From: Rhodoferax sp.
Lineage (GTDB): Bacteria > Pseudomonadota > Gammaproteobacteria > Burkholderiales > Burkholderiaceae_C
Direction of reading: 5' to 3'
DNA length: 13,938 bases
Assembly: GCA_020048255.1 (NCBI GenBank)
Contig: JAIFMR010000168.1
Coordinates: forward strand, 1 to 13,938
The position numbers were made by a program, and so were the translations under genes. The notes under the pieces are model-generated. The model was not told the origin of the DNA. It saw only the letters and a list, made by a program, of their open reading frames with translations, and searched no databases. Below are positions 1 to 8,665 of the stretch, piece after piece. Position 1 is the first letter of the stretch, and every line of letters starts with the position of its first letter.

Positions 1-2931
1 TCGGCTGCAATGGCTCAGAGTTCTGAGGGGTCGATTTATGGCCAAGGTAAGGCCAGTGCTGCAGTTGTTGTGACCAATCTCGAGACCGGAGCTACACGTC
101 AAGTCAAGGCAGATGCAAACGGCAACTTCAGTTTGGCAAAAATGCAACCTGGTCGTTACACGGTTGCATCAGGGGGGGTAACCCGTGAAATTACAGTGTC
201 AATTGGGTCTGGCACAAAGGTTGTCTTGGATTCTGAAGCTACCTTGCAACAGGTCGAAGTCAAGGGTTCCCGTGTGCGTTCTGGCATTGACGTGGCCAGT
301 GTTGAGTCCAGCACTGTTTTTAGTTCAGAACAAATTCAAAATCTACCAGTCGCAAGAAATGTTAACGCTGTTGCCATGCTTGCCCCGGGTGTTGTTAAGG
401 GCGATGGGGGTTTAGGTGATGGCGGGCTGCCGTCCTTTGGGGGTGCTTCGGTTGCTGAAAACGGCTATTACATCAATGGTTTTGATGTCACCAATATTCG
501 CAATTTTTTGTCTTATGCCAATCTGCCCTTTGATGCCATTTCCGAACAACAAATGAAAACTGGTGGCTATGGGGCTGAGTACGGCCGGTCACTCGGCGGA
601 GTTGTGAGTTTGGTCACAAAGCGCGGTACCAACACATGGAAAGGCGGTGCAACCTTGTCCTGGGAGCCGGAAAGTCTTTACTCCAAAGGTAAAAATGTTC
701 GTGACCTAGAGCCGACAAGACCGAATAATTACACCCTTTTTCAGGAGTCTGATAAAGAAAGTCACATGAATGCGTCAGTTTATGCTGGCGGCCCGATTAT
801 TCCAAACAAACTCTTTGTGTTTGGGTTGATCGAGACAAAGAACGATCAGATCAACAATTTTGGACTAAATCAAAGTATCAGGGAAAAATCCGATCGGCCC
901 AATGGAATGATCAAGCTGGATTTTCTTCCGACGGATGACCATCGATTGGAGTTCACGTACATTGATAACAAGAAAAAGATTGGTTATCGTGATTACACCA
1001 ATACAACGCCATACAGTGTGACCAATGATGGCGTGGCTGCTGTGAGTGAGGAAACGTCGGGCGGAGACGTTTCAATCTTTAAGTACACCGGCTATCTGAC
1101 TGACAATCTCACGGTCTCTGCGTTGGCTGGGCGAGTTAACGACATGGCGGCTAAAACGACTGGCGCACGGACGTTGGGCGAAGAGTGTCCGGTGGTCCTT
1201 GCTAATGATTTTTCAGAAATTGGTTGCTGGGTTGGACCTTGGCCGGGAAATGGCGCGCGTGACCCCGCCGCCCCAGATGACAAAGATACCCGCAATGCCT
1301 TCCGTTTCGATGTCGATTACAAGTTGGGAAACCACAGCATTCGTGGTGGTCTTGACAATCAAAAATTCAAATCGTCTGAGGCTGGTGGGTCGTCTTACAC
1401 CGGTGGATACTACTATCTGTATCGGGTATCAACGGACGGTACTGTGAATGGTATACCTGGCGCGGTTACACCTGGCAGCGAGTATGTTCGCCGTCGACAA
1501 TACCAATCAACCAGTGGTTCTTACGAGGTTGATAACAGTGCTTTCTACATCGAAGACAGCTGGCGTATTACAAAAAATGTGTTGCTCTATGGCGGCCTGC
1601 GGTGGGAGTCATTTGATAACAAGAATGGTGACGGTGTCAGTTTTGTGAAGGCCGACAATCTGTTGGCTCCGCGCTTTGGCGCTTCTTGGGATGTGAATGG
1701 AAATTCATCACTCAAGGTGTTTGGTAATTATGGTCGGTACTTTATTCCTGTCGCGTCCAACACCAATATTCGCATGACCCGTGGTGAAATCTTTCAGCAT
1801 CGCTACTACTCTTACACAGGCCGGGACCCTGTCACTCAGGCGCCACTTGGTATGGTGGAGTACGGTAACCCGCAGACCAACGGAGACGGAACCTTGCCAT
1901 TACCCGCAACTGTAGCGGACACTAAACTGAGTCCCATGTCCCAGGATGAATTGATCCTGGGTTTCCAGAAAGCAATTGCCAAGGGATGGACTGCAGGTGC
2001 CAAGGTGACGCATCGCAAGATCAATAACGGTATGGATGACTGGTGTGATGGGCCAGCACTTGAGCGTTGGGCGCTGGCTAATGGCTACCCCAACTTTGAT
2101 TACCATACCGCTGCGTCATGTGTGTTGATTAACCCGGGCAAGGATGTCAGTATCAAGATGGACGTGGAAAACGACGGTGTTTTGCAAGATGTTGTCATTC
2201 CAGCAAGTGCCACAGGCCTCGCCAAGTACACGCGTACTTATGATGCGCTAGAGTTGTCGATTGAAAAGGCGTTTGATGGCAAGTGGGGCTTGCAGGGCTC
2301 TTACACACTGTCTCGCAGCAGGGGTTCCGCTGAAGGCTATGTCAATTCAACCATTGACCAAGAAGATGCCGGTGTGAGTCAAGACTTTGATTTTGGATCC
2401 TTCACGGATGGCAATTATGGCTATTTGGCGAATGACCGCAGACATGCCATCAAGGTCTTTGGTACTTGGGCCATTAACGATACTTTCCGCATGGGTGTTG
2501 GCTTTAACGCCACATCGGGTCGTCCAAAGAGCTGTATTGGCTTTGTGCCAACGACGACAGTTGACTACGCTGGTGGTCTTGACGGAGCCAACGGTGCGGG
2601 TGCTTACAACAGTGCATCGACCTATTATTGTTTGAACGATGCGGGTCAAACGGTGTTGACCCAACGTGGCGAGCAGGGTCGCACTCCTTGGACAAGTACG
2701 GTTGATCTACAGTTTGCTTATACACCCAAGATTGGCAAGGATAAACTGACTTTCCAGGTGGATGTGTTTAATGTCTTTAACCAACAAGAAGTGACCGAAA
2801 CCGACGAAATTCGTGACTTCAGTCGGGCAACCAGCCTCATCGCCCCTGGTCAGCTGTCAATGAACTACGGTCAGCCGACTTCGTTCCAGAGCCCTCGATC
2901 TGTGAAACTGACAGCTCGTTACGAGTTTTAA
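1..2931 (+). CDS. Oar-like TonB-dependent outer-membrane receptor, 5'-partial
   Basis: Outer-membrane beta-barrel receptor that should take up a large or scarce substrate using TonB energy; the substrate is not predictable from sequence. Numbering from the ATG at base 10: a carboxypeptidase-regulatory-like beta-sandwich lies at about residues 5-75 (VVVTNLETGA, DANGNFSL, PGRYTV). A possible TonB box (LQQVEVKG) is near 79-86. A plug domain spans about 100-207, with NLPVARN, the NGYYINGFDV stretch, GGYGAEYGRSLGG and VTKRGTN. The rest is barrel, ending in a beta-signal with terminal Phe (LTARYEF). Size and order fit the Oar/CarboxypepD_reg-like receptor group. The ATG at base 10 is probably not the true start: the reading frame is open to base 1 (Ser-Ala-Ala) and no ribosome binding site is visible. 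SAAMA followed by QSS resembles the end of a signal peptide with an AxA cleavage site, so perhaps 20-25 codons are missing. Six cysteines occur as three pairs in the barrel region. Base composition looks less GC-rich than the downstream genes. Confidence 0.9.
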   Translation, partial: SAAMAQSSEGSIYGQGKASAAVVVTNLETGATRQVKADANGNFSLAKMQPGRYTVASGGVTREITVSIGSGTKVVLDSEATLQQVEVKGSRVRSGIDVASVESSTVFSSEQIQNLPVARNVNAVAMLAPGVVKGDGGLGDGGLPSFGGASVAENGYYINGFDVTNIRNFLSYANLPFDAISEQQMKTGGYGAEYGRSLGGVVSLVTKRGTNTWKGGATLSWEPESLYSKGKNVRDLEPTRPNNYTLFQESDKESHMNASVYAGGPIIPNKLFVFGLIETKNDQINNFGLNQSIREKSDRPNGMIKLDFLPTDDHRLEFTYIDNKKKIGYRDYTNTTPYSVTNDGVAAVSEETSGGDVSIFKYTGYLTDNLTVSALAGRVNDMAAKTTGARTLGEECPVVLANDFSEIGCWVGPWPGNGARDPAAPDDKDTRNAFRFDVDYKLGNHSIRGGLDNQKFKSSEAGGSSYTGGYYYLYRVSTDGTVNGIPGAVTPGSEYVRRRQYQSTSGSYEVDNSAFYIEDSWRITKNVLLYGGLRWESFDNKNGDGVSFVKADNLLAPRFGASWDVNGNSSLKVFGNYGRYFIPVASNTNIRMTRGEIFQHRYYSYTGRDPVTQAPLGMVEYGNPQTNGDGTLPLPATVADTKLSPMSQDELILGFQKAIAKGWTAGAKVTHRKINNGMDDWCDGPALERWALANGYPNFDYHTAASCVLINPGKDVSIKMDVENDGVLQDVVIPASATGLAKYTRTYDALELSIEKAFDGKWGLQGSYTLSRSRGSAEGYVNSTIDQEDAGVSQDFDFGSFTDGNYGYLANDRRHAIKVFGTWAINDTFRMGVGFNATSGRPKSCIGFVPTTTVDYAGGLDGANGAGAYNSASTYYCLNDAGQTVLTQRGEQGRTPWTSTVDLQFAYTPKIGKDKLTFQVDVFNVFNQQEVTETDEIRDFSRATSLIAPGQLSMNYGQPTSFQSPRSVKLTARYEF

Positions 2932-2951
2932 TTCGTAGCCTGCAGTGAAGC

Positions 2952-2983
2952 AAGCAAGGCCGCTGAACAGCGGCCTTGCTTTT
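2952..2983 (+). terminator. Intrinsic terminator after the TonB receptor gene
   Basis: A perfect inverted repeat: the 13-base arm AGCAAGGCCGCTG (2953-2965) pairs with CAGCGGCCTTGCT (2968-2980). An A-T pair extends the stem by one base, and TTT follows. It sits 21 bases after the receptor stop codon. The 2-base centre means the hairpin probably closes as a 12-bp stem with a 4-base loop. The short U-run is modest but the stem is GC-rich. It should separate receptor transcription from the yej operon. Confidence 0.9.
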
Positions 2984-3077
2984 AGTCACATAAAGTGTCC
3001 GCCAAGGTGGTGAAATCTGCCAGCCTGACGCGAACTGTGAAAAGTTCTTAGTTAGAAAATTCAGCTGTGGTGGTGCG

Positions 3078-5039
3078 ATGAATCGATTGCCATTCCTCGC
3101 CATGTTGAGTGCAGCATTCTGTGGAAACATGAGTTTGATTTATTTTTTTCTACCGATTGCACTGTGCGCGACTCTTTTCACAGCGCCACTTTTAGCCTCA
3201 ACCAAACCCTCGACGGTGTCAGCAACAGCATCCGTACGAGTCACCCCCATTCAAACCGGCAGTTGGGAACACGCTATCTCATCTTATGCGCCGCCCAAGT
3301 ATCCGCGCGGTTTTCAACATTTCGAATATGTGAACCCAGATGCACCCAAGGGTGGCACGCTGAACCTGCGCAACCCGGATCGACGTTCAAGTTTTGATAA
3401 ATTCAACCCGTTCACTACCAGGGGAAGCTCGCCAGCCGGTGTGACGATGTTCATGTTCGAACCACTGGCCATTCAGTCGATGGATGAGCCGCAGGCCATG
3501 TATGGCGTGCTGGCAGAAGAGATTTTTGTAGCCCCTGATTTGTCCTCTGTTTCGTTCCGTCTGCACCCCAAGGCACGTTTCAACAACGGTGACCCGGTGA
3601 CACCCGAAGATGTGGCCTATTCACTGGAGCGCGTCAAGAGCAAGGAGGCCTCACCAGCCACCCAGATCGCTTATGCTGACCTGGCAAAGGCTGTTGTGGT
3701 GGATCAGCGTACCGTGCGCATCGAATTGAAAGCGCACACCGTGGATGCGGTGTTTGCCGCTGGGTCTTTGAATATCTTTTCACATCGTTGGGGTGCCGGT
3801 AAAAAATTTGATGATGTGGTACTAGACGCACCGATCACCACGGGCGCTTATGTCATTGATCGCTATGACCTGCCCAGTCGGATCGAGTTCAAGCGAAACC
3901 CGGACTATTGGGGGCTTAACGTTCCTTCGCGGCGCGGCCATTTCAATTTTGAGCGGATCCGCTATCGCATGTACAACGACGAGGCAGTCGCTCGCGAAGC
4001 TTTCAAGGCCGGCGAGTTCGACATTTTCAAAGAATACCGTGCCAGTGCTTGGGTGCGCCAGCATCAGGGTGCCAAATGGAATGACGGCCGCATTGTGAAG
4101 AAGTCTTTCAAAACCAGCACGGGTCAGGGCCTGCAGTCGATGCACCTGAATCAGCGCCGTCCGATATTTCAGGACATCCGAGTGCGTGAGGCGTTGCTGT
4201 TGGCCTGGGACTTTGACCGCTACAACCAGTACCGCACCTTTGGCCACTCCTATAGCGTGTTCAACAACTCCGAGTTTGCTGCGACTGGCGCGCCATCGTC
4301 AGCAGAAATGGCATTGCTGGAGCCGTTTCGTGCCGAGTTGCCCCCCCGCGTGTTTGGCCCTGCTTTTGTGCCGCCCGATAATTTGACCGGCCCCAATGCG
4401 CTTCGTGAGCACTTGCGCCAGGCGCGAGATCTGCTGGCTCAAGCCGGATGGAAGGTCGCACCGGATGGCCTGTTGCGCAATGCCAAGGGCGAGCCTTTTG
4501 AGTTTGAGTACTTGGAGCCGGGGTCGCCAGGGCGCATGATTGATTTCCAGCGCAATCTTGAGAAGCTGGGTATTTCAATGAAAGAGCGTATTGTTGACTT
4601 TGCCTTGTACCGGCGCCGGCTTGAGCAATACGACTTTGACCTGATTGTGATTGTCGAAGGTGACTTCACCTTGCCCAGTGCGGCGGAGCTGGCCTCCAGC
4701 TACGGCAGTAAATCGGCCGATGAGCCGGGCAACAGCAACTTTCGCGGCGTCAAGAGCCGCGCCGTGGATCGTTTGATTGACGCCGTCGGCGCTGCCACGA
4801 CGATTGATGAGCTTCGTGCTGCGGCGCGCGCGCTAGACCGGGTGGTGATGTGGAGTTACTGGCAAATCCCGCAGGTTTACGTCGGCGAAGAGCAAATTTC
4901 GTACTGGAACCGCTTTGGCCTGCCCGCAGTTCAGGCCAAGTACTTTGTCGCCGATTCCTACCCGTCGGCCAGTTCGCCACCCTGGCCGCTGTGGACCTGG
5001 TGGATGAAAGATACCAAGGACGCCGCGAGCCGGCGCTGA
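3078..5039 (+). CDS. yejA: Periplasmic oligopeptide/microcin C-type binding protein YejA
   Basis: Solute-binding protein (SBP family 5) of a Yej-type ABC importer. It captures peptide-like substrates in the periplasm and delivers them to the YejB/YejE permease. In enterobacteria this system imports microcin C and other peptides. Family hallmarks: PPKYPRGFQHFEYVNPDAPKGG (residues about 72-93) and FNPF (109-112) near the N terminus, then the SBP_bac_5 core with FRLHPKARFNNGDPVTPEDV (160-179). The assignment rests mainly on this N-terminal pattern and on the yejBEF neighbours. At 653 residues it is somewhat longer than the usual 600 or so. The extra length is at the N terminus, where residues 1-41 are hydrophobic almost throughout. 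An in-frame ATG at 3129 (residue 18) is an alternative start giving a signal peptide ending near PLLA/STKP. Neither ATG has a good Shine-Dalgarno sequence. The start at 3078 is kept because it supplies an Arg in the n-region. The stop lies 4 bases before yejB. Confidence 0.9.
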   Translation: MNRLPFLAMLSAAFCGNMSLIYFFLPIALCATLFTAPLLASTKPSTVSATASVRVTPIQTGSWEHAISSYAPPKYPRGFQHFEYVNPDAPKGGTLNLRNPDRRSSFDKFNPFTTRGSSPAGVTMFMFEPLAIQSMDEPQAMYGVLAEEIFVAPDLSSVSFRLHPKARFNNGDPVTPEDVAYSLERVKSKEASPATQIAYADLAKAVVVDQRTVRIELKAHTVDAVFAAGSLNIFSHRWGAGKKFDDVVLDAPITTGAYVIDRYDLPSRIEFKRNPDYWGLNVPSRRGHFNFERIRYRMYNDEAVAREAFKAGEFDIFKEYRASAWVRQHQGAKWNDGRIVKKSFKTSTGQGLQSMHLNQRRPIFQDIRVREALLLAWDFDRYNQYRTFGHSYSVFNNSEFAATGAPSSAEMALLEPFRAELPPRVFGPAFVPPDNLTGPNALREHLRQARDLLAQAGWKVAPDGLLRNAKGEPFEFEYLEPGSPGRMIDFQRNLEKLGISMKERIVDFALYRRRLEQYDFDLIVIVEGDFTLPSAAELASSYGSKSADEPGNSNFRGVKSRAVDRLIDAVGAATTIDELRAAARALDRVVMWSYWQIPQVYVGEEQISYWNRFGLPAVQAKYFVADSYPSASSPPWPLWTWWMKDTKDAASRR

Positions 5040-5043
5040 CACC

Positions 5044-6026
5044 ATGTTGACTTACTTTCTAAAGCGCTTGCTGCTCATGGTGCCTACGCTGTTGGGTGTA
5101 CTCACCGTGACTTTCATCGTTATTCAGTTTGTCCCTGGTGGGCCGGTCGAGCAAGTGCTGGCCGAGGCTCGGGCGTCGCAAAAGGGTGGTGAGGGCAGCG
5201 CTTACAAGGCCAGTCGCGATATTGACAAAAAGCAGGTCGAGGAATTGAAGAAGCTATACGGTTTTGACAAACCTGCTCATGTACGCTATCTGGAGATGCT
5301 GGGCAATTTCGCGCAATTCGACCTGGGCCGCAGTTTCATGCAAAACAAGGATGTCTGGTCGTTGATCAAGGAGAAGCTGCCGGTCTCCATTAGCCTGGGC
5401 TTGTGGACTTTTCTGATTTCTTACCTGGTATCCATTCCCATGGGGGTCACCAAGGCCGTGCGGGATGGCAGCACTTTTGATACGGTAACCACCATGCTGG
5501 TTTTGATTGGATTTGCGATCCCAGGCTTTGTGCTGGGCGTCCTGCTGATTGTGCTGTTTGCGCGGAGCTGACCTGGTTCGCTCGTATCACCGACTACTTC
5601 TGGCATCTTGCGCTGCCTCTGACCTGTTTGACCATCGGCAGCTTCGCCACCATCACGCTGCTGACCAAGAATACTTTTGTTGAAGAGATCCGCAAGCAGT
5701 ATGTTCTTGTGGCACGCGCCAAGGGCTTGAGCCAGCAGCGAGTTTTGTACAAGCACATTTTTCGTAATGCGCTGATTCCCTTGGTCACGGGGTTTCCCGC
5801 GGCCTTTGTGGGCGCGTTCTTCGCGGGTTCGGTGCTGATAGAAACTTTGTTTTCCCTGGATGGGCTGGGTCTGCTGGGTTATGAGGCTGTCATCCGGCGT
5901 GACTACCCGGTGGTGCTGGGTTCGCTGTATGTTTTCACCTTGATCGGGCTGGTGGTCAAGCTGGTGTCGGACTTGCTTTACACCGTGGTCGATCCTCGGG
6001 TCCAGTTTGGGGCGGTTTCGCGATGA
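5044..6026 (+). pseudogene. yejB: ABC importer permease YejB, broken by internal deletion and frameshift
   Basis: Inner-membrane permease of the Yej importer (binding-protein-dependent transport family), normally about 360 residues. The 5' part (5044-5571, 175 residues) has the YejB start (TYFLKRLLLMVPTLLGVLTV), the PGGPVEQ motif, KKLYGFDKPAHVRYLEM and the first membrane segments. It runs to LLIVLFA, then hits TGA at 5569-5571. The 3' part continues in another frame: from GCG at 5562 it reads AELTWFARITDYFWH, then the EAA loop (EEIRKQYVLVARAKG) and the usual C-terminus (YTVVDPRVQFG). Set against E. coli YejB from memory, about 18 residues and one extra nucleotide (about 55 nt) are missing between the parts, around 5560-5565 in a GCGCG context. 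The deletion falls in the segment before the EAA loop. The start is 4 bases after yejA. The end overlaps yejE by 4 bases (ATGA). Either a genuine null allele or an assembly error. Confidence 0.9.
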
Positions 6027-7072
6027 GTACAGAAATGAACGCACCCTTGGCTCAGTCCAAATCGCCAACCCAGCGGGCCTGGGCACGCTTTAAACGCAAC
6101 CGATACGGCTACCTGTCCCTTTGGATATTTCTGGTGATCTTGGTGGTGGCCACGTTGGGTGAACTGGTCAGCAATGACCGCCCATTCATTGCGCAGATCA
6201 ACGGTAAAACCTACTTTCCGATTCTCAAAAATCCCACTGATCTGGAGTTGGGCGGCGACTTTGCCACGCCAGCCGACTGGAAAGATCCCTATGTTTCCGG
6301 GCTCTTTGCCAAGCCCGAGAACTGGAAGTTGGGCACTTTGAACCCTCATTCGGCGACATCAACCGACTATTTCACCAAGAACCCCGCTCCTGCGGCGCCC
6401 TCAGCCGCCAATTGGTTGGGAACCGACCGCTATGGGCGCGACATGGTGGCCAGGCTGTTGTATGGATTTCGGGTCAGCATCTGGTTTGCCATTGCGCTGA
6501 CCGTTACCGGTACATTGATTGGTGTCCTGATGGGCGCGATCCAGGGATATTTTGGTGGCCGTATCGACCTGACGGTTCAGCGTCTCATTGAGGTTTGGGG
6601 CGCTGTGCCGGAACTGTATCTGTTGATCATCGTGGCTTCGATTTTTGAACCATCACTGCTGTTGCTGCTGGTGCTCTTGTCGCTGTTTGGCTGGATTGGC
6701 TTGTCCGACTATGTGCGAGCGGAGTTTTTTCGGAACCGTTCGCTGGAGTTCGTCAAGGCGGCGCGTGCGCTGGGTCTGTCCAACGCCCAGATCATTCGCC
6801 GTCATGTGTTGCCAAATTCTTTGACGCCTGTGATCACTTTTTTGCCGTTTCGAATGAGTGGTGCCATTTTTGCGCTCACTTCGCTGGACTTTTTAGGTCT
6901 TGGCGTGCCGTCATCGGTACCGTCTCTTGGTGAGTTGCTCAAGCAGGGCAAAGATTGGCTTGATGCCTGGTGGATCATTGTTCCGACCTTTCTTATTTTG
7001 ACCATCACGATGGCTCTGCTCACTTTTATTGGCGACGCCTTGCGTGACGCCTTCGACACACGCAAATCATGA
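6023..7072 (+). CDS. yejE: ABC importer permease YejE
   Basis: Second inner-membrane permease of the Yej importer; normally pairs with YejB to form the channel. At 349 residues it is the usual length. A basic N-terminus (RAWARFKRNRYGY, about residues 18-30) precedes the first membrane helix (about 31-48). A long periplasmic insert with Trp/Asp-rich stretches follows. WLGTDRYGRDMVARLLYGFR (131-150) is the family signature before the core helices. The EAA coupling loop LEFVKAARALGLSNAQIIRR lies at 241-260. More membrane helices lie on either side, including a leucine-rich one near 211-222. The start codon overlaps the yejB stop (ATGA) and the stop overlaps the yejF start in the same way, so translation is probably coupled. 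The gene is intact, but its partner YejB is broken here. Confidence 0.93.
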   Translation: MSTEMNAPLAQSKSPTQRAWARFKRNRYGYLSLWIFLVILVVATLGELVSNDRPFIAQINGKTYFPILKNPTDLELGGDFATPADWKDPYVSGLFAKPENWKLGTLNPHSATSTDYFTKNPAPAAPSAANWLGTDRYGRDMVARLLYGFRVSIWFAIALTVTGTLIGVLMGAIQGYFGGRIDLTVQRLIEVWGAVPELYLLIIVASIFEPSLLLLLVLLSLFGWIGLSDYVRAEFFRNRSLEFVKAARALGLSNAQIIRRHVLPNSLTPVITFLPFRMSGAIFALTSLDFLGLGVPSSVPSLGELLKQGKDWLDAWWIIVPTFLILTITMALLTFIGDALRDAFDTRKS

Positions 7073-8661
7073 GCAACGCTCCTCTACTTGATATTGAGCA
7101 CCTGAGTGTTCGTTTTGGCACGACAACGGTGGTCGATGACGTTTCGTTTGCCATAGCGCCGGGGGAGAAATTCGCGCTGGTGGGGGAGTCCGGTTCCGGC
7201 AAATCCATGACGGCGCTGTCCGTCTTGCGATTGGTCGATGCTGCCAACACGTCGGGTGCGATCCGCTTCAATGGAGCTGATCTGCTGACCAAAAGTGAAC
7301 GTGAGATGCGTGGGGTTCGGGGAGCGGACATTGGCATGATTTTTCAGGAGCCCATGACCGCGCTGAACCCCCTGTACACCGTAGGTAATCAGATTGGCGA
7401 GGTGCTGGAACTGCACCAAGCACTGCGTCCCAATGCAGCTCGAGCGCGCGCCATTGAATTGCTGGCCCAGACCGGCATCCCCGAGCCCGAGCGCAGGGTG
7501 GACGCCTATCCGCACCAGCTCTCAGGCGGTCAGCGTCAGCGTGCCATGATTGCCATGGCCCTGGCCTGCCGCCCCAAACTATTGATCTGTGATGAGCCCA
7601 CGACGGCACTGGACGTCACGATTCAGGCGCAGATCCTCGACCTGCTCGACGAGCTCCAGCGCACACTGGGCATGGCTCTGCTGTTCATCACCCATGATTT
7701 GAATCTGGTGCGACGCTTTACTCATCGGGTGGGTGTGATGGAACGCGGCAGGCTGGTTGAAATGGGGGACACCGCGACGGTCTTCGCCAACCCACAGCAT
7801 GCCTACACGAAGAAATTGCTAGCCAGTCGCCCGCAGCGCGTGGTGCAGGCCGTGGCGACAGACGCGCCCGTGTTGTTAGCAGGTCATGAAGTCGGTGTGA
7901 CATTTAGCAGCAGTGAAGGCTGGTTTCGCAAGCGCCATTTTCAGGCGGTGCGTGGCGCTGAGCTGCAGTTGCGCCGCGGTGAGACTTTGGGCATTGTGGG
8001 CGAGTCTGGCTCAGGCAAGACCACCTTGGGGATGGCTCTGCTGGCGCTCCAAGATATTTCCAGCGGCCGTATCGAGATGGATGGACAGCGCATTGACAAC
8101 GCCAGCCGACAAGCTTTGAGGGCCATGCGCTGTCGCATGCAGGTGGTCTTCCAGGATCCTTTTGCCTCTCTGAGCCCGCGCATGACAGTGGGGCAGATTG
8201 TGGGTGAGGGCCTGGAGTTGCACCGATCCGATTTGACGACTGCTGAGCGTGACCAGCTGGTGCTGCAGATGCTGGACGAGGTGGGATTGAGCGAGCGAAG
8301 CGGTGTGGCTGATGTGCTGCAGCGCTATCCGCATGAGTTCTCAGGGGGGCAGCGTCAACGAATTTCCATCGCACGGGCAGTTGTATTACGCCCCGAGGTT
8401 CTGGTGCTTGATGAGCCGACCTCGGCCCTGGACGTTTCAGTTCAGCAACAGGTATTAGCCCTGTTGGCCGAGTTGCAGCAGCGCTATCACATGAGTTACG
8501 TCTTTATCAGCCATGATCTTGCTGTGATCCGGGCCATGGCACACCGGGTGTTGGTGATGAAAGACGGGAACATCATTGAGGAAGGCGAAGCCCTGGCCGT
8601 GTTTGATGCACCGCGCCAGCCTTACACGCAGACGCTTCTCGCAGCTGCTCACTTGGTCTGA
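7069..8661 (+). CDS. yejF: ABC importer double ATP-binding subunit YejF
   Basis: Cytoplasmic ATPase that powers the Yej peptide/microcin C importer, with two nucleotide-binding domains in one 530-residue chain. Domain 1: Walker A GESGSGKS (39-46), Q-loop FQEP (92-95), signature LSGGQ (151-155), Walker B LLICDEP (171-177), H-loop His209. Domain 2: Walker A GESGSGKT (311-318), Q-loop FQDP (361-364), signature FSGGQ (424-428), Walker B VLVLDEP (445-451), His482. An oligopeptide-type segment (HAYTKKLLASRP, about 244-255) closes domain 1, and a similar PYTQTLLAA closes domain 2. All catalytic motifs are intact. It overlaps the yejE stop by 4 bases and is the last gene of the operon. It ends only 4 bases from the end of the convergent RND gene, with no clear terminator between them. 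Confidence 0.95.
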   Translation: MSNAPLLDIEHLSVRFGTTTVVDDVSFAIAPGEKFALVGESGSGKSMTALSVLRLVDAANTSGAIRFNGADLLTKSEREMRGVRGADIGMIFQEPMTALNPLYTVGNQIGEVLELHQALRPNAARARAIELLAQTGIPEPERRVDAYPHQLSGGQRQRAMIAMALACRPKLLICDEPTTALDVTIQAQILDLLDELQRTLGMALLFITHDLNLVRRFTHRVGVMERGRLVEMGDTATVFANPQHAYTKKLLASRPQRVVQAVATDAPVLLAGHEVGVTFSSSEGWFRKRHFQAVRGAELQLRRGETLGIVGESGSGKTTLGMALLALQDISSGRIEMDGQRIDNASRQALRAMRCRMQVVFQDPFASLSPRMTVGQIVGEGLELHRSDLTTAERDQLVLQMLDEVGLSERSGVADVLQRYPHEFSGGQRQRISIARAVVLRPEVLVLDEPTSALDVSVQQQVLALLAELQQRYHMSYVFISHDLAVIRAMAHRVLVMKDGNIIEEGEALAVFDAPRQPYTQTLLAAAHLV

Positions 8662-8665
8662 CAAG

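Noticed and set aside
3020..3060. A sigma-70-like promoter for yejA (CTGACG as a -35 element)
   Set aside because: No -10 hexamer at 16-18 bases matches more than two or three positions; too weak to annotate.
5569..5571. yejB TGA as a recoded stop or programmed frameshift
   Set aside because: There is no slippery run there, and about 18 family-conserved residues are also missing, so frameshifting alone would not restore the protein.
5421..6086. A 221-codon open frame on the minus strand across yejB
   Set aside because: It lies opposite the conserved YejB sequence, has low-complexity, Gln/Arg-rich composition and shows no recognisable domain. It is a shadow frame.
7904..8374. A 156-codon minus-strand frame inside yejF
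   Set aside because: It lies opposite the second ATPase domain, whose motifs are all intact; the translated product looks like random Pro/Ser/Arg-rich sequence.
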